Shown here piece after piece: positions 32,955-42,038 of a stretch of DNA of 64,000 nucleotides. Position 1 is the first letter of the stretch, and each line of letters begins with the position of its first letter. Position numbers and translations under genes: made by a program. Origin of the DNA: Streptomyces nodosus. Its GTDB lineage: Bacteria; Actinomycetota; Actinomycetes; Streptomycetales; Streptomycetaceae. A model generated the notes under the pieces. The model searched no databases. It was not told where the DNA came from and saw only the letters and a program-made list of their open reading frames with translations. The stretch spans positions 1,302,001 to 1,366,000 of the forward strand of contig NZ_CP023747.1 in the NCBI RefSeq assembly GCF_008704995.1. The letters run 5' to 3'.

Positions 32955-34112
32955 TTGGGGCGGCTGACCGGCGGGGACCCCTCTCTGCTGAGAAGGATCA
33001 ACTCGGCGGTGGTGCTGCATGCGCTGCGCGACACGGACTGTGCGACGCTCACCGAGATCACCCGGGTGACCGGGCTGTCCCGGCCGACCGTCGAGGGTGT
33101 GGTCGAGGGGCTGATCGAGGCCGGGCTGGTGGCGGAGCAGGCGGCCGAGGAGGGCGCCGCCCGGCGGCAGGGGCGGCCCGCACGGAGGTTCCGGTTCCGG
33201 GCCGAGGCGGGGCATCTGCTGGGCCTGGACGTCGGCGCGCACCGGGTGACCGCGCTCCTCGCCGACCTCGACGGCCGGGAGCTGGGCAGCCTCTCCAAGC
33301 CCGTCTCGGAGACGGCGTCGGCCGACGAGCGCCTGGACCGGTTGCGGAGCACCGTCGCCGAGCTGCTGCGCCGGTCGGGGGTGACCCGCGGTTCGCTGCG
33401 CGCGGTCGGTGCGGGCAGCCCCGGGATCGTGGAGGCGGACGGCACCGTGCGCCTGGGCACGGCCCTGCCCGGCTGGACGGGCCTCAACCTCGGCGAACGG
33501 CTCAGCCGCTCCTTCAAGTGCCCGGTGCTGGTGGAGAACGACGCCAACGCGGCGGCCGTGGCGGAGCACTGGAAGGGCGTGGCCACCGAGTCCGACGACA
33601 TCGTGTTCGTACTGGCCGGGCTGAGCCCGGGCGCCGGTTCGCTGATCGGCGGACGGCTGCACCGGGGCTACGGCGGGGCGGCCGGGGAGATCGGCGCGCT
33701 GCATCTGCTGGGCCGTGAAGCGAGCCCGGAGACGCTGCTGTCGACCACGGACGAGCCCCTGCACCCGCTGGACGAGCAGCAGGTCGCCGATGTGTTCGCG
33801 CTCGCCCGCGAGGGCGACCAGCGGGCCCGCGCGGCCGTGGACCGCTTCCTCCGGCGGCTGGTCCACGACGTGGCGGCTCTCGTCCTGGCCCTGGACCCCG
33901 AGCTGGTCGTGATCGGCGGCTGGGCGGCGGGCCTGGACGGCGTCCTCGAACCGCTCCGCCATGAGCTGGCCCGCTACTGTCTGCGCCCCCCGAAGGTGGC
34001 CCTGTCCCAGCTGGGCGAGACCGTGGTGGCGACGGGGGCGCTGCGGCTGGCGCTGGGCCATGTGGAGGAGCAGCTGTTCGCGGTGGAGAGCACGGTGACG
34101 GCCCGGGGCTGA
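32955..34112 (+). CDS. ROK-family transcriptional regulator
   Basis: 385 residues; TTG start after GGGAGGAC. A winged HTH lies at about 10-70 (LLRRINSAVVLHALRDTDCA, TEITRVTGLSRPTVEGVVEG). A ROK sugar-kinase-like domain follows: GLDVGAHRVTALLADLDGRE as ATP-loop remnant, the ENDANAAAVAEH motif, and GGAAGEIGALHLLG where the usual zinc-binding CGRxGCxE consensus is absent. The missing Cys motif argues for a sugar-sensing repressor rather than an active kinase. It probably senses a sugar or sugar phosphate; targets unknown. Confidence 0.9.
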   Translation: MGRLTGGDPSLLRRINSAVVLHALRDTDCATLTEITRVTGLSRPTVEGVVEGLIEAGLVAEQAAEEGAARRQGRPARRFRFRAEAGHLLGLDVGAHRVTALLADLDGRELGSLSKPVSETASADERLDRLRSTVAELLRRSGVTRGSLRAVGAGSPGIVEADGTVRLGTALPGWTGLNLGERLSRSFKCPVLVENDANAAAVAEHWKGVATESDDIVFVLAGLSPGAGSLIGGRLHRGYGGAAGEIGALHLLGREASPETLLSTTDEPLHPLDEQQVADVFALAREGDQRARAAVDRFLRRLVHDVAALVLALDPELVVIGGWAAGLDGVLEPLRHELARYCLRPPKVALSQLGETVVATGALRLALGHVEEQLFAVESTVTARG

Positions 34113-34250
34113 CGGCGGTCCACGACCGGAACGGAAGCCGGGGGCCGGACGGATGACCAAGAGCGGAAGCCGGAACCGAGAGCCGGGCGCCGGACGCGGA
34201 CGCCGGACTCAGGGACCGGACGGGTGACCGGAAACGGGCAGGATGCGCAC

Positions 34251-34280
34251 CGCGCCCCGGACCAGTCGGTCCGGGGCGCG
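34251..34280. terminator. terminator hairpin after the ROK gene
   Basis: Perfect 13-bp stem (CGCGCCCCGGACC with GGTCCGGGGCGCG) and an AGTC loop, about 140 bases behind the ROK stop. Confidence 0.8.
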
Positions 34281-34330
34281 ACGGGTGTTCTTCCGGGGCT
34301 TGCCGATGGACCGCGACGCGGCCCGATCAC

Positions 34331-34376
34331 CCCCGTGCCCCCACGGGGTCCGGCGGGACCTTGTGGGGGCACGGGG
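34331..34376. terminator. second long hairpin before the GntR gene end
   Basis: A perfect 14-bp inverted repeat (CCCCGTGCCCCCAC, 34331-34344, with 34363-34376) and 18-base loop, likely terminating the convergent GntR transcript. Confidence 0.7.
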
Positions 34377-34380
34377 TCCA

Positions 34381-34470
34381 GCAGGACCCGGCAAGTCCAG
34401 CGGCCCAGGCAGGCCCAGCAGCCCAGGCAACTCCGGCGGCCCAGGCAGGTTCAGGCAGGCCCAGCGACCC
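34381..34470. repeat. degenerate GGCCCAGGCA short repeats
   Basis: Variants of ggcccaggca recur about every 9-18 bases through this non-coding stretch. It fills the rest of the 373-base gap between the ROK and GntR stops. Confidence 0.5.
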
Positions 34471-34485
34471 ACGCGAAAGGCCTGG

Positions 34486-35247
34486 TCAGGAGGCGCGGGC
34501 CCCCGGCTCATGGTGGATCTCGACGCCGCCGGAGGCGCCGAAGGTCAGACGGCAGGTGTCGGCACGGTAGGTGGCGACGGAGACGGCGGCGGTGCGCCCC
34601 TCCGCGCAGAAGCGAGTGGTGACGACCAAGACCGGCGATCCGGGCAGCCGGTCGAGCTCCCTGGCGTCCTCGGCGCCGGCCGAGCCCAGCTCGACGGCCT
34701 GCTCCCGGCCCTCGATGGGCAGCCGCTGGAGCTCACGCAGCACGGCACGCGCACGAGCGGCCCCCGAGGGTGCGTCTATTGCCGACAGCTCGGGCACCGA
34801 GGCGTCCGGGATGTGGAGCAGCTCGGCGGCGACGGGCTGCCCATGCGTCACACGGGAGCGGCGCACCGTGAACACCCGGGTGTCCCGGTCGATCCCCAGC
34901 AGCCCGGCCACCGCCGCGGACGGCACCGCGGAGGTGCAGTCCACGGGCTGCCAGGCATCGCCGGGCGCGCCCGGCCAGGCATACTGCTCGGAGTCGACGG
35001 CCACGCCCATGCGCGGCGGGGCGACCGTGGTGCCCACCCCTCGGCGGCGCTGCAGCCGGCCCTCCAGTTCGAGCTGTTCGAGTGCCTGACGGAGCGTGGC
35101 CCGGGCGACGCCGAAGCGGGCCGCGAGATCCCGTTCGTTCGGCAGCACCTGGCCCACGGAGAACTCGGAGTCGAGTGCTTCCGTGAGCACGGTCTTGAGA
35201 TGCCAGTACTTCGGCTCCGGCACCGATTCCAGCTGCGTGGTCCCCAC
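34486..35247 (-). CDS. GntR-family regulator (HutC/UTRA type)
   Basis: 253 residues; GTG start with GGAGGA upstream. The N-terminal winged HTH (LPNERDLAARFGVARATLRQ, ALEQLELEGRLQRRRGVGTT) at about 35-90 is followed by a UTRA ligand domain (FTVRRSRVTHGQPVAAELLH, then VLVVTTRFCAEGRTAAVSVA). DasR, the GlcNAc-responsive regulator of Streptomyces, has the same architecture. A GGTC-N2-GACC site overlaps its own promoter, implying autoregulation. It is divergent from the alpha/beta hydrolase gene, a likely second target. Confidence 0.92.
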   Translation of the reverse strand: MGTTQLESVPEPKYWHLKTVLTEALDSEFSVGQVLPNERDLAARFGVARATLRQALEQLELEGRLQRRRGVGTTVAPPRMGVAVDSEQYAWPGAPGDAWQPVDCTSAVPSAAVAGLLGIDRDTRVFTVRRSRVTHGQPVAAELLHIPDASVPELSAIDAPSGAARARAVLRELQRLPIEGREQAVELGSAGAEDARELDRLPGSPVLVVTTRFCAEGRTAAVSVATYRADTCRLTFGASGGVEIHHEPGARAS

Positions 35248-35322
35248 CCTGTCCTCCGCAATCGCCGTGACCCGGCGGCGTTTCAGCGCCTTGTTTATGA
35301 AAGGTTGTTGCACTTCTCTGCG

Positions 35323-35357
35323 ACGATAAAACGGCCCCCACCCTTGGTCAAGACCAA
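35323..35357 (-). promoter_or_regulatory. GntR promoter and DasR-like operator
   Basis: On the minus strand TTGACC (35351-35346), a 17-base spacer and TATCGT (35328-35323) form a good vegetative promoter. TTGGTCAAGACCAA (35344-35357) has perfect TTGGTC/GACCAA arms around two bases, close to the DasR-type dre core GGTC-N2-GACC, and covers the -35. The remaining part of 35248-35603 shows no further gene. Confidence 0.7.
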
Positions 35358-35603
35358 TCCTCGAACCCCCGGGGACCGCGGAGAAGCCGTACCGCGCAGC
35401 GTTCACACGGCGTTCGTGAAGGACCCGCGGACGGCAGACGCACGGTGACGCGGGCGCGCGGCGAGGCCCCTGGCACGGCGATGACACGCGCACGGTTGAC
35501 GACATCCGGGGGCTACCCGTGAGTAGCGGTTACTGACAAGCTGTCTACCACACAGCGTCCATCACCGTTCACCGCAGCGTGTCCCCAGACGAGGAGCAGC
35601 AGC

Positions 35604-36434
35604 ATGGCAGCCACGGTCTCCTTCAGCGTCCCCTCATCGCACGGCCCCCGGACCGTGACCGTCTCCTACGAGCGCACGGGCGCCGGCGAACCGCTTCTGC
35701 TGCTGCACGGCATCGGCCACCACCGGCAGGCCTGGGACCCGGTCGTGGACATCCTGGCCACCGAACGCGATGTGATCGCGGTCGACCTCCCCGGTTTCGG
35801 CGCGTCCCCGGCCCTGCCGGACGGGCTCCCCTATGACCTGTCGACCGTGGTGCCCGCGCTGGGCTCCCTCTGCGAGGCCCTGGAGATCGACCGCCCGCAT
35901 GTGGCGGGCAACTCCCTGGGTGGTCTGATCGCCCTGGAGCTGGGCCGCGAGAAGCTCGTACGGTCCGTCACCGCACTGTCGCCGGCCGGTTTCTGGACCG
36001 GGGCCGAGCGGCGGTATGCGTTCGCGGTGCTGCTCGCCATGCGCAACACCGCACGGAGGATGCCCCTGCCAGTGGTCGAGCGGATGTCCCGCACGGCGGC
36101 CGGGCGCACGATGCTCACCAGCACCATCTACGCCCATCCGGGCCGCCGTTCGCCCGAGGCCGTGGTCGCCGAGACCGTGGCGCTGGCCCGCGCCGCGGGG
36201 TTCACCGAGACGCTGCGGGCGGGAACGACCGTCCGGTTCACCGAGGACGTGCCCGGACTGCCGGTCACCGTGGCATGGGGCACCCGGGACCGGATCCTGG
36301 TGCGCCGTCAGGGCGTCCGTGCCAAGCAGATCATCCCCAGGGCGCGGCTGGTGCGACTGCCCGGCTGTGGGCATGTCCCGATGAACGACGACCCGGCACT
36401 GGTCGCCCGCGTCATCCTGGACGGCAGCCGCTGA
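35604..36434 (+). CDS. alpha/beta hydrolase
   Basis: 276 residues; ATG after GAGGAG. Fold marks: LLLLHGIGHHRQAWDPVVD (oxyanion HG), VDLPGFGASP, nucleophile elbow VAGNSLGGLIALELG, acid region TVAWGTRDRILV, and catalytic His in LPGCGHVPMNDDP. No signal peptide. It resembles the general esterase/haloperoxidase-like subgroup; substrate unknown. Divergent from the GntR regulator. Confidence 0.92.
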   Translation: MAATVSFSVPSSHGPRTVTVSYERTGAGEPLLLLHGIGHHRQAWDPVVDILATERDVIAVDLPGFGASPALPDGLPYDLSTVVPALGSLCEALEIDRPHVAGNSLGGLIALELGREKLVRSVTALSPAGFWTGAERRYAFAVLLAMRNTARRMPLPVVERMSRTAAGRTMLTSTIYAHPGRRSPEAVVAETVALARAAGFTETLRAGTTVRFTEDVPGLPVTVAWGTRDRILVRRQGVRAKQIIPRARLVRLPGCGHVPMNDDPALVARVILDGSR

Positions 36435-36586
36435 GGTCCCGCGCGGAAAACACCCGGGCGGACAAGGCCATCGAAAGAAAACAGCCACCAAAAGAGAACA
36501 AGGGGGCAAAAGGCGCGGATCCGCCGTTTACCGTGCAGTTACACGCCGTTCGTGATCACGCAACACCCGTCCTTCACCGTGGGTGC

Positions 36587-38023
36587 ATGACTCCACACAT
36601 ATCCGATGTGACGCGCGCCAGACACGGCCGCCCGGTACGCCACTGGCGGCGGGGTGTGATCGAACTGGCCGCGCTGTTCACCGCGGTCGCGGTGGCCGAT
36701 GCGGCGACCGATCTGACCGGTGACGGACCCGACGTTCCCGCACTGCTCGGGCTGTCGGCGGTGGCGCTGCTGGCGACGGCCGGTTTCCACACATGGTGGG
36801 AACGCCGCCACGGTCATGCACCGCCCCCTCGCGATACCGGCGCCCGGCCGCTCCCCGAGGGGTCCCGGGCCGGGCCCCGGGAGTCAGGCCCGGGGAACGC
36901 GGGCAGCACGCTGTGGCACATGCGGACCACCGTGCGGGACGAGCCGGGCTCGCTGGCCGGGCTGTGCGCGGCACTGGCCGGGCTGGGGATCGACATCCTG
37001 AGCCTGGGGACCCACCCGCTGGCGCGGGGCACGGTCGACGAGTTCCTGTTGCGGGCCCCGGCCCGGCTGGAGGGCACCGCCATCACCCGGGCCGTCTCGT
37101 CGGCCGGCGGCACCGAGACCTGGATCGAGCGGGCCGATGCGCACGATCTGGTGGACGCCCCGGCCCGGGTGCTGGGCCTGGCCATCCGCACCGCGCTGGA
37201 CCCGGCGGAACTTCCCCTCGCCCTGCGGCAGTTGCTCGGCCGGTGCACCATCCGCTCGCTGCCCGCGGGCTCCCCGTCCGCCGGCCGGACGGCGGAGGGC
37301 GACGCTCCGGTCGAGGGGGTGCTGGAGGGCACGGCGATGCGACTGCGGGCTCCGGAAGGCGGGGTGATCGTCGTGGAGCGGCCGTATCTTCCGTTCACAC
37401 CGGCGGAGTTCGCGCGGGCGCGGGCGCTGGTGGAGCTGGACGCCCGGCTCGGCCCCCGGGTCCCGGGCGGCCAGGCCGTGCCGAGGCCCCCGGAGGGCCC
37501 TGCGATCACCGTACGGCGGGCCGACACCTCCGACCTCCAGGCCGCGAAGGAGATGCACTCCCGCTGCTCGGCGCGCACCCTGGGCCTGCGCTACCACGGG
37601 CCCGTGGACGACGCGGACCGCTATCTCGACCATCTGCTCGGCGCCCGGTTCGGCCGGACCCTGGCGGCGCGGACGGCCTCGGGCCGCGTCGTGGGCCTCG
37701 GGCACCTGCTGTGGGACGGTGACGAGACGGAGGTCGCGCTGCTCGTCGAGGACGAGTGGCAGCGGCGCGGCATCGGCGGTGAACTCCTCGGCCGTCTGGT
37801 GGCCATGGCGGTCGAGGCGGGCAGCACCAGCGTGTACGCGGTCACCCAGGCGTCCGACACCGGCATGGTCGCCACCATGCGCGGCCTCGGACTGCCCCTG
37901 GACTACCAGGTCGAGGAGGGCACCCTGGTGATCAGCGCCCGCCTCGACGCGCCTCCGGTGGATCCGCGCCTGCCGTACGGCCGCACCCGGGAGCCCCACG
38001 GCACCCGGAACACGCGGGACTGA
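36587..38023 (+). CDS. ACT-domain/GNAT acetyltransferase fusion with N-terminal membrane helices
   Basis: 478 residues. Two hydrophobic helices (VIELAALFTAVAVADAATDL at about 24-43 and LLGLSAVALLATAGFHTWW at about 53-71) precede a Pro-rich linker. An ACT-type regulatory domain (RTTVRDEPGSLAGLCAALAG, LGIDILSLGTHPLA) starts near residue 107. A middle domain with degenerate similarity follows, then a GNAT domain (ITVRRADTSDLQAAKEMHSR, VEDEWQRRGIGGELLGRLV with acetyl-CoA loop RRGIGG). The layout suggests amino-acid-controlled protein acetylation near the membrane; this is inference. The ribosome site is weak (gggtg). Confidence 0.88.
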   Translation: MTPHISDVTRARHGRPVRHWRRGVIELAALFTAVAVADAATDLTGDGPDVPALLGLSAVALLATAGFHTWWERRHGHAPPPRDTGARPLPEGSRAGPRESGPGNAGSTLWHMRTTVRDEPGSLAGLCAALAGLGIDILSLGTHPLARGTVDEFLLRAPARLEGTAITRAVSSAGGTETWIERADAHDLVDAPARVLGLAIRTALDPAELPLALRQLLGRCTIRSLPAGSPSAGRTAEGDAPVEGVLEGTAMRLRAPEGGVIVVERPYLPFTPAEFARARALVELDARLGPRVPGGQAVPRPPEGPAITVRRADTSDLQAAKEMHSRCSARTLGLRYHGPVDDADRYLDHLLGARFGRTLAARTASGRVVGLGHLLWDGDETEVALLVEDEWQRRGIGGELLGRLVAMAVEAGSTSVYAVTQASDTGMVATMRGLGLPLDYQVEEGTLVISARLDAPPVDPRLPYGRTREPHGTRNTRD

Positions 38024-38040
38024 CCCGCGCCGCCGGGCCG

Positions 38041-38140
38041 TACGCCCCGTGGCCGGACGGCCCATGGTGGGACGCCCCATGGCCGGACGGCCCATGGTGG
38101 GACGCCCCATGGCCGGACACCCCATGGCCGGACGGCCCGG
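38041..38140. repeat. 15-bp minisatellite with CCATGG in most units
   Basis: Six complete and one partial 15-base units run head to tail, alternating gacGCCCCATGGCCG and gacGGCCCATGGTGG with few changes. They lie in the gap between the GNAT-fusion stop and the trans-sulfuration gene stop. Every unit after the first contains the CCATGG palindrome until the last partial one. Confidence 0.92.
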
Positions 38141-38225
38141 CGGAACCCTGCCGGACCGTCCGACGTGGGCGGCGGAGACGAGCCGCCGGTCGCCGGGGCG
38201 GCAGGCGCCCGGGGCCCGCACCGGA

Positions 38226-39458
38226 TCACCCGGTCATCCGCCCCGCGGCCTCCTCCCGGCCCGGCAGCCCCGCGCCCCGCTCGGCGTCCAACGCCCCGTC
38301 CAGATCGGTCCACAGATCCTCGACGTCCTCCAGGCCCACCGACATCCGCAGCAGCCGGTCGCTCACCCCGGCGCCCCGGCGGTCCGTCTCCTCGACGATG
38401 CGGTGGCTGATGGACGCCGGGTGCTGGATGAGGGTGTCCACACTGCCGAGGCTGACCGCGGGGGTGATCAGACGGACCCCGGCGATCACCGCGTGCGGAT
38501 CGCCGTGCACCTCGAAGGCGATCATGGCGCCGCCCGTCCGCGGGTAGTGGACACGCGCCACCCGAGGATCGGCGGCCAGCCGGCGGGCCAGCTCGGCGGC
38601 GGTCGAGGACGCGGCCCGGACCCGTACCGGAAGCGTCGCCAGACCGCGCAGCAGCAGATACCCGGCGAGGGGATGGAGGACCCCGCCCGTGGCGAAGCGC
38701 ACCTGGCGCAGCCGGCGCGCCAGTTCCTCGTCGCAGGCCACCACCCCGCCCATCACATCGCCGTGCCCGCCGAGATACTTGGTGGCGCTGTGCAGCACCA
38801 GTCGCGCCCCCTGCTCGGCGGGGCGCTGCAGCACGGGGGTGGCGAAGGTGTTGTCCACCAGCAGCGGCACCGAACCGCAGGCATGGGCGACCGCCCGCAG
38901 ATCGACTTCGGCGAGCGTGGGGTTGGCCGGGGACTCGACCATCACGAGCCCGGTGTCGGGGCGCAGCGCCGCCTCGATGCCCGCCGGATCCGTCCAGGTC
39001 ACCTCGGTGCCCAGCAGCCCGGCGGTCAGCAGATGGTCGCTGCATCCGTACAGCGGCCGTACGGCGACGACATGGCGCAGGCCGAGCGCATGCCGTGCGA
39101 GCAGCACGGCGCTCAGCGCGGCCATGCCGGTGGCGAAGGCGACCGCGCTCTCGGTGCCCTCCAGCCGGGCGAGCGCGGTCTCGAAACGCGCGACGGTGGG
39201 GTTGCCGAGCCGCCCGTAGACGGGCGGTCCCATGAGTTCGGCGCCCTCGGCGGCGAAGGCGTCGAGCCGGGCGGCCTCGCCACGGCTGTCCGGGGAGGGG
39301 TAGGTGGTGGAGAGGTCGAGGGGCGGGGCGTGCAGCCCCAGTCCGACGAGGTCCTCGCGTCCGGCGTGCACGGCCTCGGTGGCCAGTGCCCGGCGGGCGG
39401 CAGGGGCCCCCGCGCATCCGTCCTGCGCGTCGTACGCGCCCTGAGTACGGGAATCCAT
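38226..39458 (-). CDS. trans-sulfuration PLP enzyme (cystathionine gamma-synthase/lyase family)
   Basis: 410 residues of the Cys/Met metabolism PLP-dependent family. It has STTYPSPDSRG, YGRLGNPTVARFETALARLE, GMAALSAVLLA, VESPANPTLAEVDLRA, DNTFATPVLQRP and the PLP lysine in HSATKYLGGHGDVMGG. Whether it acts as methionine gamma-lyase, cystathionine gamma-lyase or synthase cannot be decided by eye. The divergent Lrp gene 60 bases away suggests amino-acid-controlled expression. No strong ribosome site precedes the ATG. Confidence 0.92.
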   Translation of the reverse strand: MDSRTQGAYDAQDGCAGAPAARRALATEAVHAGREDLVGLGLHAPPLDLSTTYPSPDSRGEAARLDAFAAEGAELMGPPVYGRLGNPTVARFETALARLEGTESAVAFATGMAALSAVLLARHALGLRHVVAVRPLYGCSDHLLTAGLLGTEVTWTDPAGIEAALRPDTGLVMVESPANPTLAEVDLRAVAHACGSVPLLVDNTFATPVLQRPAEQGARLVLHSATKYLGGHGDVMGGVVACDEELARRLRQVRFATGGVLHPLAGYLLLRGLATLPVRVRAASSTAAELARRLAADPRVARVHYPRTGGAMIAFEVHGDPHAVIAGVRLITPAVSLGSVDTLIQHPASISHRIVEETDRRGAGVSDRLLRMSVGLEDVEDLWTDLDGALDAERGAGLPGREEAAGRMTG

Positions 39459-39518
39459 GGACCGCAGACTGAACACCGGCCGGGCGTCCGGCGGCGTTCC
39501 CCGTGCTACGTTCGGCAG

Positions 39519-40013
39519 ATGACCGCATCCGTCGTACTGGACCCGGTGGATCTGCATCTGCTGCGGCTGTTGCAGAACGACGCCCGGACCACGTACCGGG
39601 ATCTGGCCGCCCGAGTGGGGGTCGCGCCCTCGACCTGTCTGGACCGGGTGACCAGGCTGCGCCGCTCGGGTGTGATTCTCGGCCATCAGCTGCGGCTCGA
39701 CCCGGCGAAGCTGGGCCGTGGTCTGGAGGCGCTGCTGTCGGTGCAGGTCAGGCCGCACCGCAGGGAGTTGGTGGGGCCCTTCGTGGAACGGATCCGTGCG
39801 CTGCCCGAGTCCCGTACGGTCTTCCACCTCACCGGCCCCGACGACTACCTGGTGCATGTCGCGGTCGCCGACATGGCGGACCTCCAGCGGCTGGTGCTGG
39901 ACGAGTTCACGGCGCGCCGCGAAGTGGCCCGGGTGGAGACCCGGCTGATCTTCCAGCAGTGGGACTGCGGTCCGCTGCTGCCACCCGGGCACGCCCCGTC
40001 GGAAAACCGCTGA
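39519..40013 (+). CDS. Lrp/AsnC-family transcriptional regulator
   Basis: 164 residues. HTH at about 8-55 (DPVDLHLLRLLQNDARTTYR, DLAARVGVAPSTCLDRVTRL) and a RAM effector domain (LLSVQVRPHRRELVGPFVER, VFHLTGPDDYLVHVAVADM). It probably binds an amino acid and controls the divergent trans-sulfuration gene; the 59-base interval must contain both promoters. A possible leaderless start. Confidence 0.93.
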   Translation: MTASVVLDPVDLHLLRLLQNDARTTYRDLAARVGVAPSTCLDRVTRLRRSGVILGHQLRLDPAKLGRGLEALLSVQVRPHRRELVGPFVERIRALPESRTVFHLTGPDDYLVHVAVADMADLQRLVLDEFTARREVARVETRLIFQQWDCGPLLPPGHAPSENR

Positions 40014-40077
40014 GCGGCTCTGAGCCGAGCGCGAAACGGCGTGACGCGGGCCCCGTCCGCGTACCAGGATTGCCCGC

Positions 40078-41772
40078 ATGTCAGACACCACCAAGAGTCC
40101 TCTGCCACGGGAGGTCGCCGACGCCTATGTCGACGCCCTCGTCGCCCTCGACCCGGTCACCGGCACCTATCTCGGTGTGAAGGAGAGTTCGAGCAGCCTG
40201 CCCGACACCTCGCCCGCGGGTCAGGAGGCACTCGCCGAGCTGGCGCGGGAGACCCTCGCCCGGCTCGACGAGGCGGAGCGCCGACCCGGCGCCGACAGCG
40301 ACATCGAACGCCGCTGCGCACGTCTGCTGCGCGAGCGGCTCACCGCCGAACTCGCCGTGCACGAGGCCGACGAGGGCCTGCGCACGGTGGGCAATATGCA
40401 CACCTCCGTCCACTCCGTGCGGGAGGTCTTCACCATCACTCCCGCCGGGACGGAGGAGGACTGGGCGGCGATCACCGAGCGGCTGCGCGCGGTGCCGACG
40501 GCCCTGCGCGGCTACCGCGACTCCCTCGCCCTCGGTCTGGAGCGCAAGCTGTACGCGGGCCCGCGTGCCACCGCGACCTTCGTCGAGCAGCTCACCGAGT
40601 GGGCCGACACGGACGGCCGGGGCCACGGCTGGTTCGAGGAGTTCGCGTCCAAGGGCCCCGACTCGCTGCGCCCGGGGCTGGACGAGGCCGCCCGCGCGGC
40701 GACCGCGGCCGTCGTCGAGCTGCGGGACTGGCTGCGCGAGGTGTACGCGCCCACCGTCGAGGGCACGCCGAACACGGTCGGCCGTGAGCGCTACGCCCGC
40801 TGGGCGCGCTACTTCAACGGCACGGACCTGGACCTGGACGAGGCGTACGCCTACGGCTGGTCCGAGTACCACCGTCTGCTGGGCGAGATGAAGACGGAGG
40901 CCGAGAAGGTCCTTCCCGGTGCGGCGACCCCGTGGGTCGCGCTCGCGCACCTCGACGAGCACGGCACCCACATCGAGGGCGTCGACGAGGTCCGCGTCTG
41001 GCTCCAGGACCTGATGGACGAGGCGATCGAGGCGCTGGACGGCACCCACTTCGAACTCGCCGAGCGGGTGCGGAAGGTGGAGTCCTGCATCGCGCCGCCC
41101 GGCAGCGCCGCGGCTCCGTACTACACGGCGCCGTCCGCCGACTTCTCCCGTCCGGGGCGGACCTGGCTGCCGACGATGGGGCAGACCCGTTTCCCGGTGT
41201 ACGACCTGGTCTCGACCTGGTACCACGAGGGCGTGCCCGGCCACCACCTCCAGCTGGCCCAGTGGGCCCATGTGGCCGACGACCTCTCGCACTACCAGGC
41301 CACGGTGGGCGGCGTCAGCGCCAACGCCGAGGGCTGGGCCCTGTACGCGGAACGCCTGATGGACGAGCTGGGCTTCCTCACCGATCCGGAACGGCGGCTC
41401 GGCTATCTGGACGCGCAGATGATGCGGGCGGTGCGGGTCATCATCGACATCGGCATGCATCTGGAACTGGAGATCCCGCAGGACTCGCCGTTCCACCCGG
41501 GCGAGCGCTGGACCCCGGAGCTGGCGCAGGAGTTCTTCGGCTCCCACAGCAGCCGGCCGGCGGACTTCGTGGAGAGCGAGCTGGTCCGCTATCTCTCGAT
41601 GCCCGGCCAGGCGATCGGCTACAAGCTCGGCGAGCGCGCCTGGCTGCAGGGCCGGGAGAACGCGAAGCAGCGTCATGGCGAGGCGTTCGACGCCAAGGCC
41701 TGGCACATGGCGGCGCTCTCCCAGGGCTCGCTCGGCCTGGACGACCTGGTGGACGAGCTGTCCCGCCTCTGA
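40078..41772 (+). CDS. DUF885 zinc metallopeptidase-like protein
   Basis: 564-residue cytoplasmic protein of the DUF885 family. The zinc motif HEGVPGHH (His383, Glu384, His389/His390) and the second segment GVSANAEGWALYAERLMDEL supply the expected ligands. The N-terminal half is helical (LPREVADAYVDALVALDPVT). Family members are predicted carboxypeptidase/oligopeptidase-like enzymes. It is a single-gene unit followed by a strong terminator. Confidence 0.92.
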   Translation: MSDTTKSPLPREVADAYVDALVALDPVTGTYLGVKESSSSLPDTSPAGQEALAELARETLARLDEAERRPGADSDIERRCARLLRERLTAELAVHEADEGLRTVGNMHTSVHSVREVFTITPAGTEEDWAAITERLRAVPTALRGYRDSLALGLERKLYAGPRATATFVEQLTEWADTDGRGHGWFEEFASKGPDSLRPGLDEAARAATAAVVELRDWLREVYAPTVEGTPNTVGRERYARWARYFNGTDLDLDEAYAYGWSEYHRLLGEMKTEAEKVLPGAATPWVALAHLDEHGTHIEGVDEVRVWLQDLMDEAIEALDGTHFELAERVRKVESCIAPPGSAAAPYYTAPSADFSRPGRTWLPTMGQTRFPVYDLVSTWYHEGVPGHHLQLAQWAHVADDLSHYQATVGGVSANAEGWALYAERLMDELGFLTDPERRLGYLDAQMMRAVRVIIDIGMHLELEIPQDSPFHPGERWTPELAQEFFGSHSSRPADFVESELVRYLSMPGQAIGYKLGERAWLQGRENAKQRHGEAFDAKAWHMAALSQGSLGLDDLVDELSRL

Positions 41773-41784
41773 CCACCTGAAGAC

Positions 41785-41817
41785 GGCCGGGTCAGGGACG
41801 ACGTCCCTGACCCGGCC
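41785..41817. terminator. terminator hairpin after the DUF885 gene
   Basis: A 16-bp inverted repeat (GGCCGGGTCAGGGACG, 41785-41800, with 41802-41817) beginning 12 bases behind the stop; the central bases form the loop. Confidence 0.88.
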
Positions 41818-42038
41818 CTCGGCGTCGGCGGCGGCCCCATGTGCCGACGGCCCGCCCGGCTGCGCGGACCGCCCGCGCAGCCGGCACGCGCGTCTTCGGC
41901 CCCGTCGGCGGACCCACCCCGGCCGGACGGCTCGAAGACCCCGGCACCACCGTCTTCCACGGCATGCGCAGACTGCCCACGCCCCTCACCGAGCGGCATC
42001 GAGCCGGCGTCCCGCCCGTGTGGGTGCGTACCGCGGGA

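Noticed and set aside
38041..38140. Short repeats considered as a CRISPR array
   Set aside because: Units are directly tandem with no spacers.
41819..42038. Possible small gene between the DUF885 terminator and the substrate-binding-like gene
   Set aside because: Frames on both strands are open but none has a start with ribosome site or recognisable composition.
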